From: Desulfobacteraceae bacterium
GTDB lineage: Bacteria; Desulfobacterota; Desulfobacteria; Desulfobacterales; Desulfosalsimonadaceae
NCBI GenBank assembly: GCA_003599885.1
Contig: QZKW01000013.1
Span: forward strand, 1-64,000
DNA length: 64,000 nucleotides
Reading direction: 5' to 3'
A program made the translations under genes and the position numbers. Below the pieces are notes generated by a model. That model saw only the letters and a list, made by a program, of their open reading frames with translations, ran no database searches and had not been told where the DNA came from. Positions 1-8,172 of this stretch are shown here, one piece after another. Numbering within the stretch: position 1 is the first letter of the stretch; every line of letters starts with the position of its first letter.

Positions 1-963
1 GGCCCGAATGCGTTCTTCCAGAAATCCGATAGACAGCGCCTTTTCAATGCCGTGAGACAGGGATTGGGTCAGCTCGTTGACCACCATTTTTTCAGTTACT
101 CCCACATCCTCGGCAATGAGTTCAAGCTCCCTGTCCCCGTATTTTTCAAAAAAGAAATGCACCAGGTCCGTGTATATCTCCTTGAAATAAGTCGTTTCCC
201 GGAAGTGCATCCAGAAATCATATCCTATAATAATAAAGTCTTCCATATCATTGGCATCCAGCACCTTGAAATATTCCGATAATTTTCTTTTGGAGATATT
301 TGTCCAGATTTCATCTCCCATTTCAATGATATGGGCTTCGTCAAAATAGGCGTTCAGGGATTTTTCACTGCGCCGGATGGTATTGCCGAGATTTTTTTCA
401 ATGTAGTTTTTTACGGTTTTTTCAACCGCAACCTCCAGCGGATGCATGGTTTTATTGACGGCGAATTTGCCGAGCTTGATCAGAGATGCGATTCCCGGAA
501 CCTTCTGGGCAAAAATATTTTCAGCCAGCAGGTAATCCTTGATTCCGGTAAACAGGACTTCCGAAATCTGCTCAGAGTATACGGGGCTGTTGACTAGTCG
601 CTCGATGATGGCTTTTCTGGCGCTGCCCAGGCCGCCGACTTTGTCCACAATATCGTCGTAGGGCTTGCGAGGGAAAATGTCTTCCAGTGCGGTTTTTTTG
701 TTTTGGGGGGAGGCCAGGACCCGCTGGCTCATTTCTCCGGCCAGTTCCGTGATTCCTCCGGCCACGGGCATTTCCACCACATTGCGTTCGATAATGCCGA
801 TCACCTGCTCCGGTGTGACGATCTCCCTCAGGGTTAATTTTTGTATCCATTTAAACACCGCCGCCGCTTCTTCCCGGATCGTCTGCCGGTATTTTTTTGA
901 TTTGAAACGGCCCAGTTCATGCTGAACATGGGCTTCCAGTAAGGCTTTAATCGTCTGGTCCAT
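1..963 (-). CDS. Conserved hypothetical protein, C-terminus outside window
   Basis: Reading the minus strand from the ATG at 963 gives an open frame of 321 codons to the window edge, so the stop lies outside. It begins MDQTIKALLEAHVQHELGRF and is rich in charged helices. I see no signal peptide, no convincing membrane segment and no catalytic motif, and I do not recognise the family. An AGGAG ribosome-binding site sits six bases before the ATG, inside the last codons of the upstream TetR gene, whose stop is only two bases away. It is therefore probably translated as the last visible gene of the lipid operon starting near 3.8 kb, and a role in membrane lipid metabolism is only guilt by association. 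Confidence 0.7.
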   Translation of the reverse strand, partial: MDQTIKALLEAHVQHELGRFKSKKYRQTIREEAAAVFKWIQKLTLREIVTPEQVIGIIERNVVEMPVAGGITELAGEMSQRVLASPQNKKTALEDIFPRKPYDDIVDKVGGLGSARKAIIERLVNSPVYSEQISEVLFTGIKDYLLAENIFAQKVPGIASLIKLGKFAVNKTMHPLEVAVEKTVKNYIEKNLGNTIRRSEKSLNAYFDEAHIIEMGDEIWTNISKRKLSEYFKVLDANDMEDFIIIGYDFWMHFRETTYFKEIYTDLVHFFFEKYGDRELELIAEDVGVTEKMVVNELTQSLSHGIEKALSIGFLEERIRA

Positions 964-965
964 GG

Positions 966-1637
966 TTACTCCTGCTTTGTCTGTTTCAGAATCAATGCTC
1001 CCAGCAACAGGAGGTTGAGTTTTTGGATGGTTGGTTCCGTTGGATAGTTGAGTTGAAAGTTCGGCGGTGATGAATTTTCCATCACATTGCGGCTGACAAT
1101 GGTGATCATGGTTTCTGCAATCATGTTGGCTTCGTCGATGTTACCGGGAAATGCCTTGCCAGAGCGTTTTAGTATCCCTGCCAGGTTACGGATTAATCCG
1201 TCGCTTGCGTCCGTAATGGCGGAACGGAGCAAGGGGGCGCACCCGGAGCTTTCCTGAAAAAACAGGTGGAACAACCGGGGGTTGGCGTTGAAGCAGTCTG
1301 TAAAAGTCGCCACAAAAGGACGGGTCAGGAGTTCAATGGCGGCCAGCATTTTTTCAGGAGAATCGCCTGCTTTCACCCCTGGAAACGTCATTTTTTTCCG
1401 TGCGCCAGCCAGCCATCCGTCAAGCGCCTCTTTTGCCTGTTCCACCATGGCCACGCCCATTTCGTCAATTTCACGGAAATGCCGGTAAAAGGAGGTGGGC
1501 GCGATGCCGGCTTTCCGGGCCACTGACCTTAAGCTCAGGCTGGCGTAGCCTTCTTCTGCGCAGAGTTCCAGAGCCGATTCAATCAGGGCCTGACTGGTTT
1601 TTTCTTTTTGCTGTTTTGCTTCATTGCGGGAAGCCAT
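966..1637 (-). CDS. TetR family regulator, FabR-like
   Basis: A 223-residue TetR repressor. The N-terminal helix-turn-helix (about residues 30-58) reads SLSLRSVARKAGIAPTSFYR and continues HFREIDEMG, close to the recognition helix of enterobacterial FabR, the repressor of unsaturated fatty acid synthesis that binds together with acyl-thioesters. The C-terminal ligand domain is divergent. The ATG at 1637 has a GGAGA ribosome-binding site. The gene lies between two acyltransferase-like genes upstream and a hypothetical gene downstream. A FabR-like palindrome at 3821-3838 overlaps the start of the operon promoter, which suggests autoregulation and control by membrane acyl composition (inference). 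A 13-base palindrome, TTGGAAATTCCAA, lies just upstream at 1656-1668; its role is unknown. Confidence 0.85.
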   Translation of the reverse strand: MASRNEAKQQKEKTSQALIESALELCAEEGYASLSLRSVARKAGIAPTSFYRHFREIDEMGVAMVEQAKEALDGWLAGARKKMTFPGVKAGDSPEKMLAAIELLTRPFVATFTDCFNANPRLFHLFFQESSGCAPLLRSAITDASDGLIRNLAGILKRSGKAFPGNIDEANMIAETMITIVSRNVMENSSPPNFQLNYPTEPTIQKLNLLLLGALILKQTKQE

Positions 1638-1755
1638 CTGTTTTCTCCCTGAAGATTGGAAATTCCAAATTTACAAATGTCTGCACTGTTAAAACAACCG
1701 ATGCTTCTTTGTTATCAAAATTTTAAATAATTTCAAGCCCGTTTCCGCAAAAGAA

Positions 1756-2742
1756 TTATCCGAACACCCATCCTTTGCGTTTTTTCGCCAGGTGATTGAC
1801 TCCCTGCTGAATGCGCTCTTCAATTTCCTGGTATTTTTTATCCACATAGGCGTTGTCGTCAGCCCGGTCCGGATCATTGTCGATTTCCACAGGATCAAGG
1901 ATTTCGGACCGGATTTTGGCCGGCATCGGAATGTGCATGGGAAATGCTTCCAGGGTCAGGCCAAAGGGAAAGCCCAGAACCAGAGGGGCCATATCGCTTC
2001 GCAGCAGTTTTTTAAGGCGAAGCAGTTTGGCCAGTTTGCGCCCTTCGGACAAAACAAAGACCGTGTCCGATCCTCCGCAGGTGGCCACCGGCACAATGCG
2101 AACGCCGGACCGGATCGCCTGGCGGATAAAGCCTTTGCGGCCGCCCAGCACCACGGTATGGCGTTTTCTCCATGACCGCATGGCGTCCACTTCACCGCCC
2201 GGCCAGATGACCACATCGTGTCCGGCAGAAAAGGCAGCGCCGACGGATTCGCGTTTGGCCGGAATCACGCCGAGATTGCGAAAATACGTTCCGATGCCCG
2301 GCATGGCCATAAGGGCGTCGTGGGCGGTTCCATGAAGGACCCGCTGACCTTTGAAGTGCCGGTACCACTCGAAGCAGAAAGTCCATGCATCCATAGTCAG
2401 CCAGGTTCCCGAGTGAACACCGATGAGCATGGATGCCGAATCCGGCAGGCGTTCCCATCCGGTGGTTTCCGCACGGAAATAGTAGTCCAGAAGAAAATCC
2501 CAGACAAGCATCTGGCGGTCCATCATTTCTTTGTTCTGGGGTGCGATGGACCATTCCTCGGTCCGGTGGCTGATGATGCCATTGACTCCTTCGATCAGTT
2601 TGTTTATTTCTGTATCTATTTCAATCTTGTTTTTTGGGCTGTCACTGTAAACCAGTTTTCGCAAAGGGGTGGTGATTCCCATAAGGGCGCCGTTGAAAAG
2701 ATTTTGTCCGATGTCGATGGGTTTTGTCATGGTTGCGTACAT
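1756..2742 (-). CDS. Lysophospholipid acyltransferase-like protein (MGAT/DGAT2-like)
   Basis: A 328-residue protein resembling the LPLAT/MGAT-like acyltransferases, which move an acyl chain from acyl-CoA or acyl-ACP to glycerolipid acceptors at the inner membrane. The block GVIPAKRESVGAAFSAG followed by VIWPGGEVDAMRSW matches the acceptor-side and glycine/glutamate motifs of that fold. The first block has His110 but no HX4D; the nearest Asp is 118 (HSGTWLTMD), so the catalytic dyad is altered or differently placed. The ATG at 2742 is preceded by GGAG at good spacing. It lies 24 bases after a second acyltransferase-like gene and upstream of a FabR-like regulator. Substrate unknown. Confidence 0.72.
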   Translation of the reverse strand: MYATMTKPIDIGQNLFNGALMGITTPLRKLVYSDSPKNKIEIDTEINKLIEGVNGIISHRTEEWSIAPQNKEMMDRQMLVWDFLLDYYFRAETTGWERLPDSASMLIGVHSGTWLTMDAWTFCFEWYRHFKGQRVLHGTAHDALMAMPGIGTYFRNLGVIPAKRESVGAAFSAGHDVVIWPGGEVDAMRSWRKRHTVVLGGRKGFIRQAIRSGVRIVPVATCGGSDTVFVLSEGRKLAKLLRLKKLLRSDMAPLVLGFPFGLTLEAFPMHIPMPAKIRSEILDPVEIDNDPDRADDNAYVDKKYQEIEERIQQGVNHLAKKRKGWVFG

Positions 2743-2766
2743 GGAGGTTCTCCTTTTTTTTGATTG

Positions 2767-3711
2767 TTACGAAGCCATCATATAGGCATCGTCATCCGGG
2801 AACAGCGCGCTCTGAATCAGAATTTTTTTCTCCACCCACCGGGCCTGGGCGGATTGCGTTCGTTCAACTGATCGCCGGCTGGCTTTTTCATTCATCATGA
2901 GCTGGAGTTCACCGGTCATTTTGTTTAACTCCTGCCGGATGGCCTCGATTTCAATGGCCAGATGCGCGCGGATTTCAGTTCTGGGCATTCCGGCAAGTTC
3001 CTTTGAGGAAATCATCGGCTGATACCGTCTGCACATCACCAGATAGTGATCGACCTTCTTATAAGGCGGCAGGGTGATGTTGATTCCCCGCAGGCCTTTT
3101 GTCAGAGGGAGGCTCAGGCCGAAGGGCAGGTTGACCCGGACATTCCATGTTTCCGCGCCCTGGTGGGCCATGAGACAGATGCTGGCATCCGCCTTAATGG
3201 CGGCGGCGATCATGCCTTTGGACCGGAACGGGGCCACGTATTCATTGAAGGACAACAGGCAGTTGGCCCCTTCGGGAGCCGTTCCGGTCAGCCCGATTTC
3301 CTTGTTCTTCAGTAATCTGACGATATCATCCACAGTATCGGCGTCGGTGGGAGTCCCCAGTACCCGCCGGTAGAAATCCTTGAGACCGGGTATCAGAAAC
3401 AGGGCCTTGTGGGGGTATATGCCGCCGACAATGTCGCCGTAGCCGTTGTCGATGAAGAATTTCCCCACCAGCGCCACCAGGGGAATCCAGGCAGCACCCG
3501 GGCCGTGAGAAACCACTGCGACCACCGGCTTGCCGTCAGTGGGAAGCATGGCTTCCGGGTTAATGATGTCCCCGCGCCTGACGAGGTTTTTTAAAACAAA
3601 GTCGGCGAAGGGTTTGAATTTTTTCATTTGTACGCCTTTGCCGGTGCCGCCGTTAAAATCGTGTCCTTTGGCTTTGAATGCTTCAACGTTTTTATTGGAT
3701 TTTGGTGTCAT
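2767..3711 (-). CDS. Divergent acyltransferase-like protein
   Basis: A 314-residue protein sharing the general layout of its neighbour at 1756-2742. VVAVVSHGPGAAWIPLVALV (His69) replaces the usual HX4D block, and GTAPEGANC (Glu147) looks like the second LPLAT motif, FPEGTRS. No Asp follows His69 at the canonical distance. A C-terminal region from about residue 245 is helical and charged. It is the first gene of the operon, with an AAGGAG site before the ATG at 3711. It may transfer acyl groups to a lipid acceptor, act as a regulatory partner of the next gene, or be inactive; the sequence does not decide. Confidence 0.6.
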   Translation of the reverse strand: MTPKSNKNVEAFKAKGHDFNGGTGKGVQMKKFKPFADFVLKNLVRRGDIINPEAMLPTDGKPVVAVVSHGPGAAWIPLVALVGKFFIDNGYGDIVGGIYPHKALFLIPGLKDFYRRVLGTPTDADTVDDIVRLLKNKEIGLTGTAPEGANCLLSFNEYVAPFRSKGMIAAAIKADASICLMAHQGAETWNVRVNLPFGLSLPLTKGLRGINITLPPYKKVDHYLVMCRRYQPMISSKELAGMPRTEIRAHLAIEIEAIRQELNKMTGELQLMMNEKASRRSVERTQSAQARWVEKKILIQSALFPDDDAYMMAS

Positions 3712-3790
3712 GGGTTGTCTCCTTAAATTTGAGTGTTGCTTAAATCTTATGATGACGGATTTCTCTGTTTATCTTGAACGCTTGCCCGGC

Positions 3791-3820
3791 CAATTGTTTT
3801 TTTAAATGTAAAAACAATTG
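3791..3820. repeat. Perfect 10-base inverted repeat in the leader
   Basis: CAATTGTTTT at 3791-3800 and its exact complement AAAACAATTG at 3811-3820, separated by ten AT-rich bases. It lies in the predicted 5' leader next to the FabR-like dyad. It could be a second operator or a weak mRNA hairpin. Confidence 0.4.
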
Positions 3821-3838
3821 TTCGTACACTTGTACGCA
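3821..3838. promoter_or_regulatory. FabR-type operator palindrome
   Basis: TTCGTACACTTGTACGCA is a near-perfect dyad with half-sites CGTACA and TGTACG around a two-base centre. It resembles the enterobacterial FabR operator, recalled as AGCGTACA-NN-TGTTCGCT. It sits immediately downstream of the predicted -10, and the operon encodes a FabR-like TetR protein. Binding is inferred. Confidence 0.6.
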
Positions 3839-3867
3839 AATATGTGTCTTTTTTTGATCCGTGTCAA
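3839..3867 (-). promoter_or_regulatory. Promoter of the acyltransferase/FabR-like operon
   Basis: On the minus strand an exact -35 TTGACA (3862-3867) is followed after 17 bases by CATATT (3839-3844), four of six matches to the -10 consensus. The predicted start falls inside the palindrome at 3821-3838, about 115 bases before the first ATG. Confidence 0.55.
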
Positions 3868-4001
3868 GATGTTTTTTTTGATTTTTATTTTCGGGTCAAA
3901 AAAAGTTGCTGGGCCGGAAGTTTTTAATTAAAGCTGCTTGGCTTTTTGCAGGGGCAGGCGATCTGACGGGAGTTTTGTTTTTTTGAAAGGCAGTTTGAAA
4001 A

Positions 4002-4121
4002 ATGGACAGCCTCGGGGAGGGGCAACCATTAGAATATTCAAGTTCCGGGAAGGAACCTGCTAAATTAAAATTTCTCAAAGTCCTTCCCGATGAAGATTTT
4101 CATTATCTAAAAGAAAAATAA
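4002..4121 (+). CDS. Possible 39-residue peptide or gene remnant
   Basis: An open frame of 39 codons starting MDSLGEGQPLEYSSSGKE and ending LPDEDFHYLKEK. It has no good ribosome-binding site and no recognised domain. The composition looks protein-like rather than random, so it may be the decayed start or end of a gene at the edge of the sugar cluster. Confidence 0.2.
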   Translation: MDSLGEGQPLEYSSSGKEPAKLKFLKVLPDEDFHYLKEK

Positions 4122-4208
4122 TTTCTAAATAAACACAATAATGTTACCAATACAAAAATTAATAATTTGATAAAAATCGATCTCAATTTAGTGGCATGAA
4201 TTACATTA

Positions 4209-5408
4209 ATGATATTTATTGATAAAAATAAGCTTGAGGACCTGGCAATCTTTGGGGGAATGCCTCTTTTTGAGGAGACCCTCCACGTCGGCAGACCTAA
4301 TATTATGAACCGGGAAGCAGTAATCTCTCGTATTAACCAAGCCATGGACAGGCATTGGCTGAGTAATGACGGACCATTGGTGAACGAAATGGAGCAGCGC
4401 TTCGCTGGTTTTCTCCAGGTAAAACACGCTATTGCTGTCACCAACGCCACTATTGGATTGCAATTGGCTGCTAAGGCTTTGGATGTGAAGGGTGAAGTGA
4501 TTATTCCTTCCTTTACATTCATAGGCACTGCACATGCAATGGCCTGGACCGGGTTGAAGATAGTATTCTGTGATGTTCTGCCTGAAAATCATACAATAGA
4601 TCCTGAAGGTTTGGAGACGAAGATTTCTGAAAACACCGGAGCCATTGTCGGCGTCCATCTTTGGGGCAATGCTTGTCAAATAGATACTCTTCAAAAAATT
4701 GCAGATCGGTTTGACGTACCGCTTATTTTCGACGCAGCCCATGCTATAGGTAGCACTTATAATAAACAAAGGCTCGGAGGCTTTGGGAATTTGTCTGTTT
4801 TCAGTCTTCATGCTACAAAAGCGATCAACTCGTTAGAAGGCGGATTGGTAACGACTAACGACGACAAACTGGCAGATAAGATTCGACTCTTGCGTAATTA
4901 TGGTTTTGTGAATTTAGATCAGGTCGCAATGCTCGGCATTAATGCGAAGATGAATGAATTCTCTGCGGCAATGGGGCTCACCAACCTTGAAGAATATGAT
5001 CGACTTCGTGCCTACAATCATGAATTGCATGCCGCTTACCGCAATGGGATTTCAGGACTAAATGGCATCAGCATGCTCATGCCTGCAGAAGGGGAAGATC
5101 ATAATTACCACTATGCAGTCTTTGAAGTTCATGATGATGCATCTATCCGGCGGGATATGCTTCATCGAATATTAGTAGCGGAAAATGTATTTGCGAGACG
5201 CTATTTTCATCCAGGATGTCATCTGAGTCCGCCTTATAACCTTTCTGAAAAAAGAGCCATATTTCCCGTTACTGAGCGGTTGAGTGCGACGCTTTTGCAA
5301 TTACCAACCGGACTGCAAATGGACTTGGAAAAGGCTAACTGTCTTTCCCGCCTTATTCGCTTTTGTCTGATTAATGGGGCTGAAATTAAAAGCAGATTGT
5401 TAGCATAA
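4209..5408 (+). CDS. DegT/DnrJ/EryC1/StrS family sugar aminotransferase
   Basis: A 399-residue PLP-dependent aminotransferase of the DegT/StrS family, which aminates keto-deoxy sugars bound to nucleotides for surface polysaccharide. Family motifs are clear: AIAVTNATIGLQLA, VIIPSFTFIGTAHA, DAAHAIGS, and SLHATKAINSLEGG with the Lys that forms the PLP Schiff base. Length is typical. The ATG at 4209 lacks a ribosome-binding site; an alternative ATG at 4261 follows GGGGGA and would lose 17 residues of the IFGGMPLFEE lead-in that homologues usually keep. It opens an AT-rich three-gene cluster with two glycosyltransferases, consistent with O-antigen or capsule sugar synthesis acquired by transfer. 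The exact sugar cannot be read from sequence. Confidence 0.88.
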   Translation: MIFIDKNKLEDLAIFGGMPLFEETLHVGRPNIMNREAVISRINQAMDRHWLSNDGPLVNEMEQRFAGFLQVKHAIAVTNATIGLQLAAKALDVKGEVIIPSFTFIGTAHAMAWTGLKIVFCDVLPENHTIDPEGLETKISENTGAIVGVHLWGNACQIDTLQKIADRFDVPLIFDAAHAIGSTYNKQRLGGFGNLSVFSLHATKAINSLEGGLVTTNDDKLADKIRLLRNYGFVNLDQVAMLGINAKMNEFSAAMGLTNLEEYDRLRAYNHELHAAYRNGISGLNGISMLMPAEGEDHNYHYAVFEVHDDASIRRDMLHRILVAENVFARRYFHPGCHLSPPYNLSEKRAIFPVTERLSATLLQLPTGLQMDLEKANCLSRLIRFCLINGAEIKSRLLA

Positions 5409-5481
5409 ATTTAAATAATACTGAGCGTTTCTAAGACTATACCTCGGGCCAAAGATCAATCAGAATTTCCAGCAGCTATCA

Positions 5482-6675
5482 ATGAAAAATTTATTAATCA
5501 TAAAATTCGGTAAAGCATTAAAAACAATTAAGAAAGAGGGGCTTTATCGTGGCGGGAAAAGAGTATTCGCTTCATTTTTCGCACTTTTCCGGCAGGTCGG
5601 TTCTGGTGATATTCTGATTGTGACAGGCGGTATAGGCGACAGTGCAAGGTACAGGGCCGATCATCATGCTGAAGAATTGAAAATCAATGGATTTAAGGTC
5701 AGCACTACAGTTCAGGATAATCCTTTCTTGTATAAATACCATCGTAAGTTCAAAGTTTTCATCTTTCACCGCGTCTTGTATACACCCTCAGTCAAAAGGC
5801 TCATCAAATCAGCAAGGGGAAAAAATAAAGAAATAATTTTTGAAACCGATGATCTGGTTTTTGACAAAAAATATTTGAAATATATGGATTATTTCCAAAA
5901 TATGAACGCACTGGAGCGAAAGTTATATGAAAACGGAGTCGGCGGAGAAATATTGGATGATCCTTATGTCAATGTGTGTACTACTACGACTTCTTTTTTG
6001 GCCGAAAAGCTAAGAAATAAGGGGAAAAAGGTATTTATCGTTACCAACAAACTTTCGAAAAAAGATCTCGGGTGGGCGGACGGAGTCCGAATAAAAAAAA
6101 AAGACAGTTTTGTAAGACTTGGATATTTCAGCGGAACCATCAGTCACAACAAAGATTTCGCCACAATTACAGATGCCCTTTTAGTAGTCTTGAAAAACCA
6201 TGCTCATGCGCTGCTTTATCTGGTCGGCCCACTTGAGGTCGAAGAGCGTCTCTTGGCAGGTAATGAAAATAGAATCATAATGATTCCCTTTGTAAACAGG
6301 AGAAAGTACTTCGAAATATTGTCAGTTGCTGATATTAATTTAGCTCCCCTGGAAACCGAAAATCCATTTTGCGAAGCCAAAAGCGAATTGAAATTCTTTG
6401 AACCTGGGATATTGGGCATTCCCACTGTGGCCGTGAGGAACCGAACCTTCAGCGAAGCGATAGAAGATGGGTTCAATGGGTTTTTAGCGCATAATACGGT
6501 GGAGTGGATTGAAAAAATTACTGAATTGATACAAAACCAAAAAACAAGAAAAGAGATGGGAATTCGGGCGCGCCAAACAGCCCTTGAAAAGTATACGACT
6601 GTTAATGCCTCTCATGATGAATATTATCTGTACCTTAAAAATTCAATAAACCCTGGTCAAGTCAAGAAGCTTTAA
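5482..6675 (+). CDS. Glycosyltransferase, GT4-like
   Basis: A 397-residue protein with a C-terminal GT-B half: FSGTISHNKDFATI for the interdomain region, LVGPLEVEERLL, and ENPFCEAKSELKFFEPG with GFNGFLAHN, the acidic nucleotide-sugar binding region of GT4-type enzymes. The N-terminal half is divergent and Lys-rich. It likely adds a sugar from an NDP donor to a growing polysaccharide on the cytoplasmic side of the membrane. It follows the sugar aminotransferase by 73 bases and has the same low GC content, so it is probably part of the same transferred cluster. The ATG at 5482 has only a weak ribosome-binding site. Confidence 0.75.
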   Translation: MKNLLIIKFGKALKTIKKEGLYRGGKRVFASFFALFRQVGSGDILIVTGGIGDSARYRADHHAEELKINGFKVSTTVQDNPFLYKYHRKFKVFIFHRVLYTPSVKRLIKSARGKNKEIIFETDDLVFDKKYLKYMDYFQNMNALERKLYENGVGGEILDDPYVNVCTTTTSFLAEKLRNKGKKVFIVTNKLSKKDLGWADGVRIKKKDSFVRLGYFSGTISHNKDFATITDALLVVLKNHAHALLYLVGPLEVEERLLAGNENRIIMIPFVNRRKYFEILSVADINLAPLETENPFCEAKSELKFFEPGILGIPTVAVRNRTFSEAIEDGFNGFLAHNTVEWIEKITELIQNQKTRKEMGIRARQTALEKYTTVNASHDEYYLYLKNSINPGQVKKL

Positions 6676-6680
6676 AATTC

Positions 6681-6726
6681 TTCTGCTAAATAAATGGGAC
6701 ACTTTTGATATGGCGCCAATTAATAT
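6681..6726 (+). repeat. Direct repeat copy 1, IS630-type end
   Basis: About 46 bases starting TTCTGCTAAATAAATGGGAC. It matches 7670-7714 at roughly 85 percent with one gap, in the same orientation. The right part overlaps the start of the GT2 gene. Confidence 0.65.
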
Positions 6727-7624
6727 GGCAGTTATTATTCCCTGCTATAATGAAGAGATTACAATCAAACAAGTGATTAACAAATTTCAATTAATTCTGC
6801 CTGAAGCTAAAGTATATGTCTTTGACAACAACTCAGCCGATAAAACCGGAGAAATTGCAAAGACGTCTGGAGCAACAGTGATAAGGGAAAAGCGACAGGG
6901 CAAAGGCTTTGTCGTCCAGTCGATGTTTAAAAAGGTTAATGCGGATATATATATTATGGTGGACGGGGATGACACATATGATGTTTCCAATATAGAAGAA
7001 ATGATTTCTCTCATAAGTAGAGATGAAGCAGATATGGTCGTTGGCAACCGGCTTAAAACATATTCAGGTAAATCATTCAGACCTTTTCATGCCTTTGGCA
7101 ATAAACTGGTGAGGTTTTTGATTAACAAATTATTTCAAGTTAATCTCAAAGATATCATGTCTGGTTTCAGAGTTATGAGCAGTGACTTTGTAAAAAATAT
7201 TAATATCACTTCTGGCGGTTTTGAGGTCGAAACAGAAATGACAATAAAAACTTTGAAATATGGATATGTTATCAAAGAGGTTGATATCCATTACGGAGAA
7301 AGACCAGAGGGGAGTTATTCAAAATTAAGTACCATCAGTGATGGCCTGTTGGTGCTGAAAACAATTTTTATTATTTTCAAGGATTTTAAACCGTTATTAT
7401 TTTTTACAGCCGTATCTGGGATTCTTCTGTTGATCTCGCTCCTGTCGGGTTCAGTCGTAATTTTGGAGTTTTTAGAAACAAGATACATTACCCACGTTCC
7501 ACTTGCTATCTTTGCCTCTGGAGCAATGATATTGGCAATAATCCTTTTTGTGACAGGCATCACATTGGATTCTATCAATAGAAGATTTGATGAATTGTAT
7601 GGTATGATCCGCAACAGGGAATAA
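6710..7624 (+). CDS. GT2 family glycosyltransferase with C-terminal membrane anchor
   Basis: A 304-residue GT2 enzyme of the dolichol-phosphate-mannose synthase type. MAVIIPCYNEE opens the GT-A domain, VFDNNSADKTGEIA and REKRQGKGFVVQS follow, and MVDGDDTYDV carries the metal-binding DXD. Two hydrophobic segments (about residues 228-250 and 260-290) anchor it. Such enzymes usually transfer a sugar to polyprenyl phosphate. The first ATG (6710) and the second (6725) both lie inside, or at the edge of, a sequence copied at the end of a nearby IS630-type relic, so the gene starts within transposon-derived DNA. No clear ribosome-binding site precedes either start; 6725 gives the more usual N-terminus. 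Confidence 0.85.
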   Translation: MAPINMAVIIPCYNEEITIKQVINKFQLILPEAKVYVFDNNSADKTGEIAKTSGATVIREKRQGKGFVVQSMFKKVNADIYIMVDGDDTYDVSNIEEMISLISRDEADMVVGNRLKTYSGKSFRPFHAFGNKLVRFLINKLFQVNLKDIMSGFRVMSSDFVKNINITSGGFEVETEMTIKTLKYGYVIKEVDIHYGERPEGSYSKLSTISDGLLVLKTIFIIFKDFKPLLFFTAVSGILLLISLLSGSVVILEFLETRYITHVPLAIFASGAMILAIILFVTGITLDSINRRFDELYGMIRNRE

Positions 7625-7669
7625 AAAAATGCGGCGAGTTTTTCATTATTCCATAGGCTCTCAGCCATA

Positions 7670-7714
7670 TTCTGCTAAAAAATTGGACACTTTTGCTATG
7701 GAGCCAATTGTTAT
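7670..7714 (+). repeat. Direct repeat copy 2, end of the IS630-type relic
   Basis: Starts TTCTGCTAAAAAATTGGACA. It abuts the truncated transposase at 7715, so it is probably the terminal sequence of the element. Copies 1 and 2 bracket the GT2 gene. Confidence 0.65.
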
Positions 7715-7948
7715 TAGCCCTCTTTAATGGCTTTTGCGGAGTGAATCCCCAACGTTTCAGATATTCTCCCACTGTCCGGACCGGCATATCGATCCCGTAA
7801 AGCTTTTTGATAATCTGTAAAATAACTCTCCTCGTCCATAAGGCAAAGGCAACTTCAGTTGATCTGGCCCTTTATCTTCAATGATTTTTTGGAACTCCTT
7901 TTCCTGCTCCGGGTTAAGGATTCTTTTGTCACTTCCTGAACCAGGCAC
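7715..7948 (-). pseudogene. IS630-family transposase relic, internally deleted and frameshifted
   Basis: On the minus strand, frame one reads RILNPEQEKEFQKIIEDKGP then DQLKLP. After a single-base deletion the next frame reads FALWTRRVILQIIKKLYGID then MPVRTVGEYLKRWGFTPQKP and LKRA. This is the N-terminal winged-helix part of IS630-family transposases. The code stops exactly where the 7670-7714 repeat begins, so the catalytic DDE domain is gone and the N-terminal part is joined directly to the element's other end. The first visible codon is GTG at 7948, with a stop shortly upstream. It is not functional. Confidence 0.75.
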
Positions 7949-8172
7949 TGCACATTGACCGCAAGGGGTGTGGGCTTATTTTATCTAAACTCTCCTTTGC
8001 GAAGTCCGTAAACCCTGCTCACCTGTGATGGCGGACGTTCCCTACCCGAAAAACCACTCCTGCTCCCTGCACTGAATTCACTGGTCGGACGCCCGCCCAG
8101 TGTCGACCGGCAAATCCGTCGGTGGATGGGATATTTGATTTTCATCATTTATCACTCATCACTCATCACTCA
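7949..8172. other. Intergenic with short tandem repeat
   Basis: No gene seen. At 8151-8174 the heptamer ATCACTC is repeated three times followed by ATCA, just after the stop codon side of the thioesterase gene. The rest may be transposon debris; I found no matching right-hand IS end. Confidence 0.5.

Larger units (their letters stand above)
3712..4208. other. Intergenic region between divergent operons
   Basis: About 500 AT-rich bases. The left part holds the promoter, FabR-like dyad and inverted repeat described separately. From about 3870 to 4208 I see only one short open frame (4002-4121) and no obvious promoter for the plus-strand sugar genes. Confidence 0.6.
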
